The notes: a model not told the origin generated them from the sequence alone. A DNA stretch of 64,000 bases from Stygiobacter sp. (GCA_006218045.1 VBWB01000019.1:1-64000); one strand, 5' to 3'; numbered from the stretch's first letter, positions 25,101 to 32,691 are shown. A program made the numbers and translations.

Positions 25101-27606
25101 CGCGCGGCGCGGCTCCATCGCCAACCAGCTCACCCGCATCCCCGATTTGCCGTATCCGCCGCCGCCGGTCCATCGCCGTCGTGCCCTGGGCGCCACACTG
25201 GAGCCGCCGGAGCTGGAGTTCTTCAACGGCCTGGGCGGTTTCGCCAAGGATGGACGGGAATACGTGATCCACCTGCGTTCCGGCCAAACCACCCCGGCGC
25301 CTTGGATCAACGTCATCGCCAATCCGGCTTTCGGCTTTCAGGTGGCGGCGGAAGGCAGCGGCTATAGCTGGGCGGAAAACAGCCGTGAAAACCAGTTGAC
25401 GCCGTGGTCCAACGATCCGGTCAGCGACCCTCCGGGCGAAGTTCTTTATGTCCGCGACGAGGAAAGCGGCGAATTGTGGACGCCGACGGCGCGCCCGATC
25501 ATGGATGGCGGCGACTATCTGGCCCGCCACGGTTTCGGCTATAGCCGCTTTGACCATCAGGCGGGCGGTATCGCCCTGGACCTGCTGCAATACGTGCCCT
25601 TGGCCGATCCCATCAAGATTTCGCGCCTGACCGTGACCAATCGAAGTGGGCGGGCGCGGCGACTGGCGGTCACCGCTTACGCCGAATGGGTGCTGGGCGG
25701 TGCGCGTGGCGCCTCGGGGCCGTTCATCATCACCTCGATCGATGACGGCACCGGCGCCATGCTGGCTCGCAATCCGTGGAATATCGGCTTTTCCAACCGC
25801 ATCGCCTTCGCCGATCTCGGCGGGCGGCAAAGCGCCTGGACGGCGGACCGCACCGAGTTTCTCGGCCATCACGGTGACCTGTCCGCCCCGGCGGCGCTGA
25901 CCGGCCCCGGCCTCTTGTCCAAGGCCGTCGGTGCCGGCCTCGATCCCTGTAGCGCCTTGCAAGCTGGGGTCGAGCTTGCCGCCGGCCAAAGCGTGGAAAT
26001 CGTCTGGTTCCTGGGGCAATGTCCGTCGCTGGCCGAGGCGCTGGCCCTGATCAGCCGCTATCGCAAGACCGATCTCGACGCGGTTTTGGCCGCGGTGACC
26101 GATCATTGGCGCACATTGCTGGGGGCGGTCCAGGTCAAGACGCCCGATCGCGCCATGGACATCATGGTCAACGGCTGGCTGCTGTACCAGACCCTGGCTT
26201 GCCGCATCTGGGCCCGGGCCGGGTTTTATCAGGCCAGCGGCGCCTATGGCTTCCGCGACCAGTTGCAGGACGGCATGGCCCTGACCTTCGCCCGGCCCGA
26301 GGAAACCCGCCGCCATCTGTTGCGCGCCGCCGCCCGCCAATTCGGCGACGGCGACGTCCAGCATTGGTGGCTGCCGCATAGCGGGGCAGGGGTGCGGACG
26401 CGGATTTCCGATGACCGGGTGTGGCTGGCCTATGCCGTCGCCACCTATGTCGGCTGTTCCGGCGACGGGGGGATCTTGGAGGAGATGCTGCCGTTTCTGC
26501 AAGGCCCGCGCCTGCACCCCGGCGAAAACGACGCGGTGTTCCAACCGATGACCGACGGCAAGCCGGCAACATTGTTCGAGCATTGCGCCCGTGGCCTCGA
26601 CCAGTGTCTGGACCTGACCGGCGAACACGGTCTGCCGCTGATCGGCACCGGCGATTGGAACGACGGCATGAACCGGGTCGGCGCCGACGGCAAGGGCGAA
26701 AGCGTCTGGCTCGGCTGGCTGCTGGCCCGCACCATCGACCTGTTCGCGCCGCTGGCCCCGCCGGCCGAGGCCGAACGCGTCCGCCGCTGGCGCGACCATG
26801 TCGCCCGCTTGCGCGACGGCATCGAGCGTCATGCCTGGGACGGGGCCTGGTATCGCCGCGCCACCTATGACGATGGAACCTGGCTAGGGTCGGAAGCGGG
26901 CGATGAATGCCGCATCGATTCCATCGCCCAATCCTGGGCGGTGCTGTCGGGTGCCGCCGATCCGGTCCGCGCCGCCACGGCGATAGCATCGCTGGAGCGT
27001 CACTTGATCCGCGACGACGATGGTCTGGCCTTGCTGTTCACGCCGCCTTTCGACCGGACCGAACGCGATCCCGGCTATATCAAGGGCTATCCCCCCGGTC
27101 TGCGCGAGAATGGCGGTCAGTACAGCCATGCCGGCATGTGGGCGATCCAGGCCTTCGCCCGCTTGGGGCAGGCCGACAAGGCGGCACGGTTGTTCGCCTT
27201 GCTCAATCCCATCAATCACGCCCGCGACGCGGCGGCGGTGGCGCGTTACAAGGTCGAACCCTATGTGCTCGCCGCCGACGTCTATTCCGTTCCGCCCCAT
27301 GTGGGGCGCGGCGGCTGGACCTGGTATACCGGCGCCGCCGGCTGGATGTATCGCGGCGCGGTCGAGGATATTCTGGGGATCAGCCGGCAAGGGGCCGTTC
27401 TGGTGGTCGCCCCTCGTCTGCCCGCCGGCTGGCCGGGATATCAGGTGACGGTGGATATGGCGACCGGCTATTGCCGCATTGTCGTTACCGCCCTGACGGA
27501 TGGCGAAGCCGGTGCAATCCTCGACGGCAAGGCGGTTCCCTGTCCCGATGGCCGGGTGCAGGTTGCTTTGGACGGCGGGCGGCATGATCTGCACATCCAC
27601 CTATGA
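19141..27606 (+). CDS. ndvB: Cyclic beta-1,2-glucan synthase
   Basis: The 2821-residue inner-membrane enzyme matches the size and order of Agrobacterium ChvB / Rhizobium NdvB. Residues 1-380 are a cytosolic region, followed by membrane helices (about 415-480) and a family-84 glycosyltransferase region with ITLDADTRLPRD and RQHRWIRGDW. More membrane helices lie at about 815-1000. The C-terminal two thirds hold glucan-binding domains and a GH94 phosphorylase-like domain (FRDQLQDGMA, GTGDWNDGMN, GRGGWTWYTGAAGWMYR) that sets chain length. It makes cyclic glucan from UDP-glucose for the periplasm, important in hypo-osmotic adaptation and host interaction. ATG 19141 is taken; a TTG 18 bases upstream is possible. 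Long open frames opposite this gene are shadows of its GC-rich codons. Confidence 0.95.
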   Translation: MNVILRLVRGPCPLSSPWSDIAPVREELFGIERLEQHAESLAAAQSVTVRPPPVLSLHVRLRDNAAVLLAAYRASAAELESGRGEVPAAEWLLDNYHLVEEHIREIKDDLPPGYYRQLPKLADGPFAGYPRVFGLAWGFVAHTDSHFDPDSFRRFVAAYQRVQPLTIGELWAAAITLRIVLVENLRRLADQMSAGRQARAAAEALADRLLATGCARSALDDDIAQRSTGPLSALFAAQLAKRLRDQDPRIMPALGWLEDRLRLQGASVDDVVREAQQRQGASNVTVRNIITSMRLISDIDWSEVFESVSLVDARLRAASPFGAMDFHTRNLYRSAIETLSRGTALSELAIVDHALAAAGAARGTATDALEAERLGDPGYHLIAGGRLAFERAIGFRLPPRLRLARFNSSLGIGGYVGMIAVATLALVLGALVLLSGAGLSPWWLVPAAFLAVLPASEVATALVNRAVAWSFGAVTLPGLDLKTGVPSSLRTLVAVPTLLTGEADLREQIERLEVHHLSGTGGDFTFALLTDGLDAESEIVDGDAALLAVAVHAIAQLNLIHGPGPCGDRFLLLHRRRLFNDGENKWMGWERKRGKLHELNRLLRGATDTSFMAVAGMALCVPPDVRYVITLDADTRLPRDAAVRLVGKMAHPLNRPHFSPEQGRVTDGYGILQPRVTPALPMTCDGSPYQRVFSAPGGMDPYAAATSDVYQDLFGEGSYTGKGIYDVDVFEAALAGRVADNTLLSHDLFEGVFARAGLTSDIEVVEDFPSRYEVAAKRQHRWIRGDWQLLPWIFGAKALPCVGRWKMLDNLRRSLLAPLTLAAFALAWMLPGAAALDASLLLLASLAIPTVLPVLLSVLPHRAGIGWRSHARTLVGDGRAAVMQTLLSLVFLPDQGWRAGDAIVRTLVRLGGSRRHLLEWTSAAQSSRSARLDVIGFQRQMAGGSVLAAGMAAAAVTLTPTAWPVILPLALLWLTAPLVALWASRSPPAINRLNITAADGDSLRLTARRTWRFFETFVTADDNMLPPDNFQESPRPAVAHRTSPTNMGLYLLSAVAARDFGWAATTETVERLEATLATMRKLARFKGHFFNWYATQDLRPLDPAYVSSVDSGNLAGHLIVLANACDEWRAQPLAPTIRHGMADALGLAHEALAALPAAGGGNGRHFASLLAEIETLLMGAQAMETLLPALKRLADKAAKAAHAVISTIEDDGSSELVFWIEALRKAVAEHGRDQHCPVDEQRLLAIANTARQMAMAMDFAFLLDPERKLLSIGYSLADNRLDLNCYDLLASEARLASLFAIAKGDVGTRHWFRLGRAATPLGNGSALISWSGSMFEYLMPSLVMRAPVGSLLEQTNRLVVRRQQDYGHSLDIPWGISESAYNARDMEFTYQYSNFGVPGLGLKRGLSDNVVIAPYATGLAAMIDPSGARRNFARLAEMGGRGRYGFYEALDFTRARLPDDARVAIVRGFMAHHQGMTIVAIANTLDDDRMRTRFHREPMIQACELLLQERMPRNVAMAHPRAEEVKASATDAITVAPNVRLLTARVGGAPVTHLLSNGRYAVMLTATGGGYSRWRDIAITRWREDVTRDDWGSFIFLRDTHDGAVWSAGVQPTGGDSDHQQIVFGEDHAEFSRRDGSLTTTLDVLVSGEDDGEVRRLSLVNSGRRPREIELTSYAELVLTTPDADNAHPAFAKMFVQTSYLPEFGAIIATRRPRSPDEGQVWAAHFAVVEGEITADPQYESDRARFLGRGRGVANAAAIFDGRKLSNTAGTVLDPIFSLRQRLNVPPGETARIAFWTIVAPTLAQLLDLIDKHHDRNAFDRARTLAWTQAQVQLRHLGVNADEAADFQRLAAPILYADPRFRAPSEAIIQGAGPQSGLWRHAISGDLPIVLLMIDDIEDMAQVRQLLRAHEYWRMKRLSVDVVIINERASSYVQDLQVAIETALRSTPSQAGFGDENRQGSVHALRADLISLEVRTLLRSVARVSLIARRGSIANQLTRIPDLPYPPPPVHRRRALGATLEPPELEFFNGLGGFAKDGREYVIHLRSGQTTPAPWINVIANPAFGFQVAAEGSGYSWAENSRENQLTPWSNDPVSDPPGEVLYVRDEESGELWTPTARPIMDGGDYLARHGFGYSRFDHQAGGIALDLLQYVPLADPIKISRLTVTNRSGRARRLAVTAYAEWVLGGARGASGPFIITSIDDGTGAMLARNPWNIGFSNRIAFADLGGRQSAWTADRTEFLGHHGDLSAPAALTGPGLLSKAVGAGLDPCSALQAGVELAAGQSVEIVWFLGQCPSLAEALALISRYRKTDLDAVLAAVTDHWRTLLGAVQVKTPDRAMDIMVNGWLLYQTLACRIWARAGFYQASGAYGFRDQLQDGMALTFARPEETRRHLLRAAARQFGDGDVQHWWLPHSGAGVRTRISDDRVWLAYAVATYVGCSGDGGILEEMLPFLQGPRLHPGENDAVFQPMTDGKPATLFEHCARGLDQCLDLTGEHGLPLIGTGDWNDGMNRVGADGKGESVWLGWLLARTIDLFAPLAPPAEAERVRRWRDHVARLRDGIERHAWDGAWYRRATYDDGTWLGSEAGDECRIDSIAQSWAVLSGAADPVRAATAIASLERHLIRDDDGLALLFTPPFDRTERDPGYIKGYPPGLRENGGQYSHAGMWAIQAFARLGQADKAARLFALLNPINHARDAAAVARYKVEPYVLAADVYSVPPHVGRGGWTWYTGAAGWMYRGAVEDILGISRQGAVLVVAPRLPAGWPGYQVTVDMATGYCRIVVTALTDGEAGAILDGKAVPCPDGRVQVALDGGRHDLHIHL

Positions 27607-27632
27607 CACCGGCCTTTTTATCCGGAGCTACT

Positions 27633-28106
27633 TTACCGCGCCACTTTCACCACGGTAACGTCAACGACCCGATTGCGTTGTTCCTCGGCTTCGTTGGCGG
27701 TGGATACCGCCTGTCGGCTTTCACCGGTCCAACTGGTATCGATACGGTCCGCCGGCACGCCGGCGGCGATCAGCGCATCGCGAACCTGATCGGCGCGGCG
27801 CTGCGACAGGGCGACATTGCCGGCGGTACTGCCGACACGGTCGGTCTTGCCGATGACCGTCACCCGGGTCAGACCGTTATTGGTGGCCACATGGGCGACG
27901 CTGTTGACCACCATCCGCCCACGGGAATCGATGTCGGTCTTGTTGGTATCGAAATAAATCTGATACCAGGCGCCGGCCAGTTCCGGCCCATCGGCCATGG
28001 GCGGGGCGGCGGCCTGGGTGGATTTCGGCTGTTCGGCACAGCCCGCCGCCAGGGAAAGGGCGATGGCGGCGGCGAGGGTCGGCAGAGTTTTCATCGAAGT
28101 GAACAT
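27633..28106 (-). CDS. OmpA-family lipoprotein
   Basis: The 157-residue protein has a lipoprotein signal (AAGC at about 22) and a C-terminal OmpA-like peptidoglycan-binding domain (about 45-157) with YFDTNKTDID, VTVIGKTDRVG and NVALSQRRADQVRDAL. It should tether the outer membrane to peptidoglycan. Its end faces the glucan synthase gene 27 bp away (convergent). ATG 28106 is used because GGAG stands six bases upstream. It is the last of a leftward run with a glycine-zipper protein and a larger OmpA protein. Confidence 0.88.
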   Translation of the reverse strand: MFTSMKTLPTLAAAIALSLAAGCAEQPKSTQAAAPPMADGPELAGAWYQIYFDTNKTDIDSRGRMVVNSVAHVATNNGLTRVTVIGKTDRVGSTAGNVALSQRRADQVRDALIAAGVPADRIDTSWTGESRQAVSTANEAEEQRNRVVDVTVVKVAR

Positions 28107-28141
28107 GGGAAACTCCATTCATGCGGTGGGCGCGGGCGCCG

Positions 28142-28384
28142 TCAGCGCCAGATCGGCCGACCGAGATTGATGTTCTTATCCTTGGTCAGGGCGCCGGTAC
28201 CGGCACCGACGGCGCCACCGATCAAGGCACCTTCCAGCGGCGCGCCGAGCATAAGTCCGCCAAGGGCGCCGACGCCGGCACCGATGCCGGCGCCGCTGAT
28301 GGCGCGGTCGCCGGTGGAAGATCCGCAGGCCGCTAGGCCGGCGGTGCAAACAAAGGCGGTAAGGGCGAGAATGATGGGTTTCAT
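28142..28384 (-). CDS. Glycine-zipper lipoprotein
   Basis: The 80-residue protein has a signal with lipobox LAAC and then a Gly-rich zipper ([20 protein letters not shown] and ALIGGAVGAGTGAL) that packs as two membrane-inserting helices, as in YMGG/SlyB-like proteins. Such proteins sit in the outer membrane and respond to envelope stress. It lies between two OmpA-type genes on the same strand with gaps of about 35 bp, so co-transcription is likely. Confidence 0.85.
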   Translation of the reverse strand: MKPIILALTAFVCTAGLAACGSSTGDRAISGAGIGAGVGALGGLMLGAPLEGALIGGAVGAGTGALTKDKNINLGRPIWR

Positions 28385-28422
28385 GATGTCTGTTCCTGTG
28401 TCGAAGCGGGACGGGGAAAGGT

Positions 28423-29325
28423 CTATTTTCCCGTCAACTCGATGGTGGCCCGACGATTCTGCGGTTCGCGCACGCCATCGGGAGTCTGGACGAACAGGTC
28501 GCTTTCCCCCTTGCTGTCGACGCTGATGTGACCGGCGGCGATGCCGCCATGGATCAAGGCCTGCTCGACCGCGTTGCCACGCCGGGCCGACAGTTTGTCG
28601 TTATAGCCGGGGGTGCCGGAGGTATCGGTATAGCCGGTGACCTTGATCATCCCCTGCTGTCCGCTGTTGATGGCTTTCAGGGCGCTGGCGATGATGCCGC
28701 GCGCTTCCGGCAACAGGTCGGCTTTATCGAAATCGAAGAAGACCAGATAATTGGTCGGCTTGGTATTTACCGCCGCGCCCTTGGCGGGGGCGGGTTGGGC
28801 GACGTCCATCCTGGGGCCGGCAGCGATCTGTTGCATGTTGGTCATGAACGCGCCGCGGCAGACGGCGATCTCGTCCATCTGCCAGCCTTCGTTCTGTTCC
28901 TGGACCCAGCAATCGAAATTGGTCAGGGCGGCGGCGCTCCATTGCGGTGCCCAGGTCTGGGCATCGCTGTCGAGCATGGCCATCAACCGCCCACGAGCAA
29001 TGTGCAGCTCTTTTTCAGCCGTCTTGTCGGCGATGTACCAATCGTCCAGCTTTTCCGGCAACGGAACCCGGCCTTCGGCGGCGACCAAGCCTTTCTTGGC
29101 GAACATCTGCGACGAGTTCCAGTCGTATTCGTCCCGTTCGTCTTGGGCGAGGACGCGGTAATTGGCGGTCAGCGCCTGGGTAAAGGGGGTGCCGCCCGGT
29201 CTGGCCTTGTTCAGTTCCTCCAACTGGTAGGTACTGCCCGGAATCAGGCCGTTGGTCGGGGTGCCGTTGCACGCCGCCAGCCCGCACAGCAAAAGCGGAG
29301 CCGCGAGCATCGTGTGGTTTTTCAT
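28423..29325 (-). CDS. OmpA-family outer-membrane lipoprotein, 300 residues
   Basis: A signal peptide with GLAAC lipobox precedes a 160-residue N-terminal domain of unknown fold (it includes RDEYDWNSSQMFAKKG and CWVQEQNEGWQ) and a C-terminal OmpA domain (about 190-300). The latter has YLVFFDFDKADL, VTGYTDTSGTPGYNDKLS and RRGNAVEQALI, the peptidoglycan-binding signature. It resembles OmpA proteins found next to glycine-zipper genes in other alphaproteobacteria. It appears to lead a three-gene unit with the glycine-zipper and the smaller OmpA genes. Confidence 0.88.
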   Translation of the reverse strand: MKNHTMLAAPLLLCGLAACNGTPTNGLIPGSTYQLEELNKARPGGTPFTQALTANYRVLAQDERDEYDWNSSQMFAKKGLVAAEGRVPLPEKLDDWYIADKTAEKELHIARGRLMAMLDSDAQTWAPQWSAAALTNFDCWVQEQNEGWQMDEIAVCRGAFMTNMQQIAAGPRMDVAQPAPAKGAAVNTKPTNYLVFFDFDKADLLPEARGIIASALKAINSGQQGMIKVTGYTDTSGTPGYNDKLSARRGNAVEQALIHGGIAAGHISVDSKGESDLFVQTPDGVREPQNRRATIELTGK

Positions 29326-29362
29326 GGGATTCTCCTGGGATACTGTGGCGAGGGGCGCTGGT

Positions 29363-29536
29363 TCAGGACGGCTTCAGAGTGTCTTCGATGGTGCCGATCA
29401 GATTTTGCGCCTTGCCTTCGGCCTGTTCGGCCTTGCCGTCCACTTGCAGTTTGGCGTCGCCAAGAACCTTGCCGACCGCTTCCTTGATGCTGCCTTCGAT
29501 CTGCTTGCCAGATCCGATGATGCGATTCTTGTTCAT
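29363..29536 (-). CDS. CsbD-family stress protein
   Basis: The 57-residue protein, MNKNRIIGSGKQIEGSIKEA onward, has the repeated K-x-x-G-x-x-KE-x-x-G pattern of CsbD proteins (GKQIEGSIKEAVGK and GKAEQAEGKAQN). CsbD genes are controlled by general stress sigma factors in many bacteria; the molecular role is unknown. It is followed after 38 bp by the OmpA gene and preceded by a DUF3309 gene, all leftward. Confidence 0.88.
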   Translation of the reverse strand: MNKNRIIGSGKQIEGSIKEAVGKVLGDAKLQVDGKAEQAEGKAQNLIGTIEDTLKPS

Positions 29537-29575
29537 GGTGCTAAGTCTTTCTTATGGTTTGGAAAAGTGATCCGG

Positions 29576-29731
29576 CTAAATCCGGCCCAGGAGCAACATG
29601 ACGATGACGACGATGAGAACCAGCCCCAGCAGGCTGCTGGGGTAGTAGCCCCAGTTGGTGCTGTGCGGCCATCGCGGCAGGGCGCCGATCAGGAACAGGA
29701 TGAGGATGACCAAAAGAATGGTGCCGAGCAT
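29576..29731 (-). CDS. DUF3309 small membrane protein
   Basis: A 51-residue protein: a hydrophobic helix (MLGTILLVILILFLIGALP), a WPHSTNWGYYPSS linker and a second helix ending LLLGRI. This is the DUF3309 pattern, common in alphaproteobacterial stress regions and of unknown role. It sits 39 bp before the CsbD gene on the same strand. Confidence 0.85.
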   Translation of the reverse strand: MLGTILLVILILFLIGALPRWPHSTNWGYYPSSLLGLVLIVVIVMLLLGRI

Positions 29732-29751
29732 GGTGGTTGCTCCCAAAGTAT

Positions 29752-29988
29752 TCAGGCCCGCCCTGATTGGGTACGGCCAGCAGCGCCCCAGGTCGCGATC
29801 TCCGGGCAGTCGATGCCCAGTCGCTTGATGTGGCGTAAAACGGCAAAGATCGAATCGGTGGGGCAGGCAACCGAGATGGTTTGTCCGTCCTCGGTGAGGA
29901 TGTGCATTTCAACGCAATGCTCATCCAGATAGGCGGCGAGTTCCATCGATATGGCGCGATAGCGGATCGGCAGATGCGAAGGGTTCAT
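29752..29988 (-). CDS. Hypothetical 78-residue protein
   Basis: Not recognised. The protein is soluble, with a central HILTEDGQTISVACPTDSIF beta segment and LRHIKRLGIDCPEIATW near the end. A strong ribosome site (AAGGAGG) supports the ATG at 29988. It heads the leftward stress run (this gene, DUF3309, CsbD, OmpA). The 227-bp gap to the next rightward gene is AT-rich and should carry divergent promoters. Confidence 0.65.
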   Translation of the reverse strand: MNPSHLPIRYRAISMELAAYLDEHCVEMHILTEDGQTISVACPTDSIFAVLRHIKRLGIDCPEIATWGAAGRTQSGRA

Positions 29989-30125
29989 GGCTGCCTCCTT
30001 TGGTATCTCTCTTTGCCACTAGTGTGAGTGTTGACAATAGGGTGGTAATTTCACGTGAGGCAGGGTCGGAAATTACGCATCTGTACATAGATGTGTGGAT
30101 ATAAATACAGAAGTTAGTATGATGG

Positions 30126-30136
30126 GTGTTTTCCGA
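30126..30136. repeat. Motif GTAGTTTCCGA, variant copy 2
   Basis: GTGTTTTCCGA, two mismatches from the motif, followed by TGCTGCCGC, which is shared with the copy at 32681 so that 16 bases (TTTCCGATGCTGCCGC) are identical. It is about 80 bases before the gene at 30216 and in the promoter gap of the divergent gene at 29988. Confidence 0.35.
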
Positions 30137-30215
30137 TGCTGCCGCTGATCCCGCCGTTATCGGTATGCTTGGTGGTCCGGGGGCGGGTCAATCGGGACGC
30201 AAGGAGATCGGCGAA

Positions 30216-30467
30216 ATGTTTTTTGGGCGCAAGGCATCGACCCCAGTCCAGGTGGGGGACCGCTTCATCAAGGCCGGTATCCGCTTTGGAACAGTGTGGG
30301 AAATCGTGCGGGTGTGGACGACCGAGGACCAATTACTGCATGCTCGTCTGAACAGCGTGGAAGACCACGGCGAAACCTTGGCGATTTCGGTCAAGACATT
30401 GGTCGATCGGCAATTCTTCATGCCGGTGCCGAGGCCGGTTTCATCGCTTTCCGGTGTTGTTGAGTAG
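30216..30467 (+). CDS. Hypothetical 83-residue protein
   Basis: Not recognised. The sequence MFFGRKASTPVQVGDRFIKA continues with VWEIVRVWTTEDQLLHARL and ISVKTLVDRQFF, a compact beta-rich pattern like a small SH3- or KOW-like barrel. There is no signal peptide. ATG 30216 has AAGGAG eight bases upstream, so the longer upstream frame from 30126 is not used. It opens a rightward run with a secreted PepSY-like protein and an LpxR-like protein. Confidence 0.65.
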   Translation: MFFGRKASTPVQVGDRFIKAGIRFGTVWEIVRVWTTEDQLLHARLNSVEDHGETLAISVKTLVDRQFFMPVPRPVSSLSGVVE

Positions 30468-30541
30468 ATTCCGGCCCTGCCGTCCGGTTTGGGGGTCGGG
30501 ATAGTGTTCGCCCAATGATCGGAACCGGCCAGAGGTGAAAC

Positions 30542-30841
30542 ATGCCCAAAGCACACGGACGAAAGTCATCTCGCTTATTGTTGGTCGCGGCCATGCTGGT
30601 GGTGGGCGCCGTTGGCTTCGCCCCCGTCACCGCGTGGGCGGCACCGTGCGAACCGACCGACAAGATCGATGGATCGACGGTCGAGACGGCCCGTCGGAAA
30701 ATTGAAAAAGCGGGATATCGCCAAGTCCGCAACCTGAAGAAGGGCTGCGACAATTTCTGGCATGGCACGGCGGTCAAGGACGGCAAGACCGTCAACATCG
30801 TCCTGTCGCCGCAAGGAACCGTGATGGCGGAAGGGGATTGA
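30542..30841 (+). CDS. Small secreted PepSY-like protein
   Basis: The 99-residue precursor has a Sec signal peptide (cleavage near AWA at about 32-34). The mature part, with ARRKIEKAGYRQVRNLKKGC and HGTAVKDGKTVNIVLSPQG, follows the helix-then-hairpin pattern of PepSY-type periplasmic domains. Two Cys could pair. The role is unknown; such proteins may inhibit proteases or sense envelope state. It precedes the LpxR-like gene by two bases, so the two are an operon. Confidence 0.7.
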   Translation: MPKAHGRKSSRLLLVAAMLVVGAVGFAPVTAWAAPCEPTDKIDGSTVETARRKIEKAGYRQVRNLKKGCDNFWHGTAVKDGKTVNIVLSPQGTVMAEGD

Positions 30842-30843
30842 GG

Positions 30844-31848
30844 GTGACCTCTCCCCTGCTGGTCGGGCTGGTTTCGGGCTGTGCCCTGCTGTCCATGACG
30901 TGCACGGCGTGGGCCGACGACGCCTATCGCTTCACGCTGCTGGAGGAGAACGATTCCCTTTACGCCGATTCCGACCGCCACTATACCCAGGGATTGCGCC
31001 TGTCGGTTCTTTCTCCGGTTCTTGCCCCGCAAGACGGTTGGAATGACGCCTTTGACCTGGTTTACGCCGTGGGCGGGTCCGCATCGGCCCGGCGTGTCAG
31101 CTTGTTCCTGGGGCAAAGCATTTTCACCCCCGAAGACACCGCCCTACAGCAGCCCGATCCGCATGACCGGCCCTATGGCGCCTGGCTTTATGCCGGGGCC
31201 AGCCTGCTTCAGGAAACCGACCGCCGCATGCTGGAAAACCTGGAACTCAGCGTCGGCTTGGTGGGGCCGGGGGCGCTGGGGCGGCAGACCCAGAACGATT
31301 ATCACCAGTTCATCGGTGTCGCCCAAGCCAATGGGTGGAAAAATGGCCTTCAGACCGAACCCGGGGTGATGCTGACCTATGAACGGCTGTGGCGGCTTTC
31401 CGTCCTCGGCGACGACGACAACGGCGTCGATATCGTACCGCAACTGGGGGCGAGTATCGGCAATATCTTCACCTATGCCGGTGGCGGCGCCTTGCTGCGG
31501 GTGGGCAAGAATTTGCGCGGCGATTACGGTCCAACCCGCATCCGTCCGGGCCTGTCGGGCACCGATTATTTCGACGGTGAGCATCTTGACGGCGCCTTGG
31601 GCTTTTATTTTTTCGCCGGTGCCCAGGGCCGGGCGGTGGGCCACAACATCTTTCTGGACGGCAATTCGTTCCGGCAAAGTCCCAGCGTCGACAAGAATAT
31701 TTTCGTCGGCGACATCCAGGCCGGGTTTTCACTGTTCTGGTCCAACGATTTCCACCTGACGGTCAGCGCCGTACGGCGCAGCCGCGAGTTTGAAGGCCAG
31801 AACTCTCCCGATCTGCTCGGTACGGCGTCGCTTGGTTTTTCATGGTGA
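30844..31848 (+). CDS. LpxR-like lipid A deacylase (DUF2219) outer-membrane protein
   Basis: The 334-residue precursor has a signal peptide (ending near AWA) and a beta-barrel pattern. It contains EENDSLYADSDRHYTQGLRL near the N-terminus, with the Asp and Arg/His positions of LpxR, DRPYGAWLYAG, and a C-terminal Trp after ASLGFSW. LpxR removes the 3'-acyloxyacyl group of lipid A in the outer membrane, depending on Ca2+. GTG 30844 is taken because AGGGG stands about seven bases upstream; a TTG at 30838 is possible. Together with the OmpA, glycine-zipper and glucan genes it suggests envelope remodelling. Confidence 0.88.
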   Translation: MTSPLLVGLVSGCALLSMTCTAWADDAYRFTLLEENDSLYADSDRHYTQGLRLSVLSPVLAPQDGWNDAFDLVYAVGGSASARRVSLFLGQSIFTPEDTALQQPDPHDRPYGAWLYAGASLLQETDRRMLENLELSVGLVGPGALGRQTQNDYHQFIGVAQANGWKNGLQTEPGVMLTYERLWRLSVLGDDDNGVDIVPQLGASIGNIFTYAGGGALLRVGKNLRGDYGPTRIRPGLSGTDYFDGEHLDGALGFYFFAGAQGRAVGHNIFLDGNSFRQSPSVDKNIFVGDIQAGFSLFWSNDFHLTVSAVRRSREFEGQNSPDLLGTASLGFSW

Positions 31849-31859
31849 GTAGTTTCCGA
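31849..31859. repeat. Motif GTAGTTTCCGA, copy 3
   Basis: Exact copy beginning one base after the LpxR-like stop codon and about 230 bases before the DUF5329 gene. The gap 31860-32084 shows no gene; it shares ATTAGTCATC with the later gap at about 32580. Confidence 0.4.
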
Positions 31860-32084
31860 TTCTGTCTCGGCGCCGATGAAAGCTTTTATCCTTCAAGCAT
31901 TAGTCATCGCCCCGGTCACCCGTACGCACGCGATCAAGACCGGGGGCGGAAGACTAAGACGTCGATCGTGAACTGAAGTTCCGCCCTACATCTGTTCGCG
32001 GTTTCGTCGATTCGGCGGCCATGGCACTCCCCCAAGCTGGTGCCACGGCCGCCGAATGCCACACCGGTCGCCGGATGATCCGCC

Positions 32085-32477
32085 ATGAAAACACTATCGC
32101 TTGTGGCCGCCACGCTGTTGGCGCTGCCTTGGCCGAACCAAGTGGTCCGGGCCGAAATGACGACAACAACCCAGACGGAAATCGGTCATCTGCTTGACCG
32201 GGTCGCCCAATCCTCATGCGAGTTCAACAGTGACGGGACATGGTATGGCTCGGTCATGGCGCATTTCCATTTGCGCGACAAGTACCGGCAAATGCAGGAA
32301 GAAGTCCTGATCAGCAGCACCGAGGAGTTCATCAGGAGCGTCGCCAGCGAAAGCGCCGACAGCGGCCAACCATACCAGGTGCGCTGTGACGGTGCTCCGC
32401 TGGTGACCAGCGGCCAATGGTTGGGCGCCGAACTGGCACGCTTCCGTCTCCGTTATACCGCCCGGCCAATGAACTGA
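32085..32477 (+). CDS. DUF5329 secreted protein
   Basis: The 130-residue precursor has a signal peptide (to about residue 23) and then IGHLLDRVAQSSCEFNSDGT, WYGSVMAHFHLRDKY, STEEFIRSVASESADSGQPY and CDGAPLVTSGQWL. These are the conserved blocks of DUF5329, a periplasmic family of unknown function; the two Cys probably form a disulfide. It sits alone between two motif-containing gaps and may have its own promoter. Confidence 0.85.
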   Translation: MKTLSLVAATLLALPWPNQVVRAEMTTTTQTEIGHLLDRVAQSSCEFNSDGTWYGSVMAHFHLRDKYRQMQEEVLISSTEEFIRSVASESADSGQPYQVRCDGAPLVTSGQWLGAELARFRLRYTARPMN

Positions 32478-32680
32478 CCCGTTGGGTCATTTCATGCCGA
32501 GACGGTGAGGCTCAAGCGCCGCTCGGGCTTGCCGGTCGGTTACGGCGCCTTCGGCGAGTCAAATGAAACGCCGACCGGTATTAGTCATCCCGGCAGCAAT
32601 GTCGGAGAATTTGACAGCCTTATGGGCGCGTCCAAAATAAATCACATATTTTCAATATGTTGCGCTCTCGGCGCAGACAG

Positions 32681-32691
32681 GTAGTTTCCGA
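32681..32691. repeat. Motif GTAGTTTCCGA, copy 4
   Basis: Exact copy about 60 bases before the gene at 32753. An AT-rich stretch (AATAAATCACATATTTTCAATATG) lies just upstream, so a promoter is plausible here. Confidence 0.4.

Noticed and set aside
19096-26832. Two long minus-strand open frames (1509 and 1059 codons) opposite ndvB
   Set aside because: They are antisense shadows of GC-rich coding sequence, with low-complexity Gln/Gly/His/Arg composition and no domain.
17640-30220. General stress sigma (EcfG) promoters, GGAAC-N16/17-CGTT
   Set aside because: None was found by eye upstream of the BON, CsbD or neighbouring genes; the GTAGTTTCCGA motif does not match that consensus.
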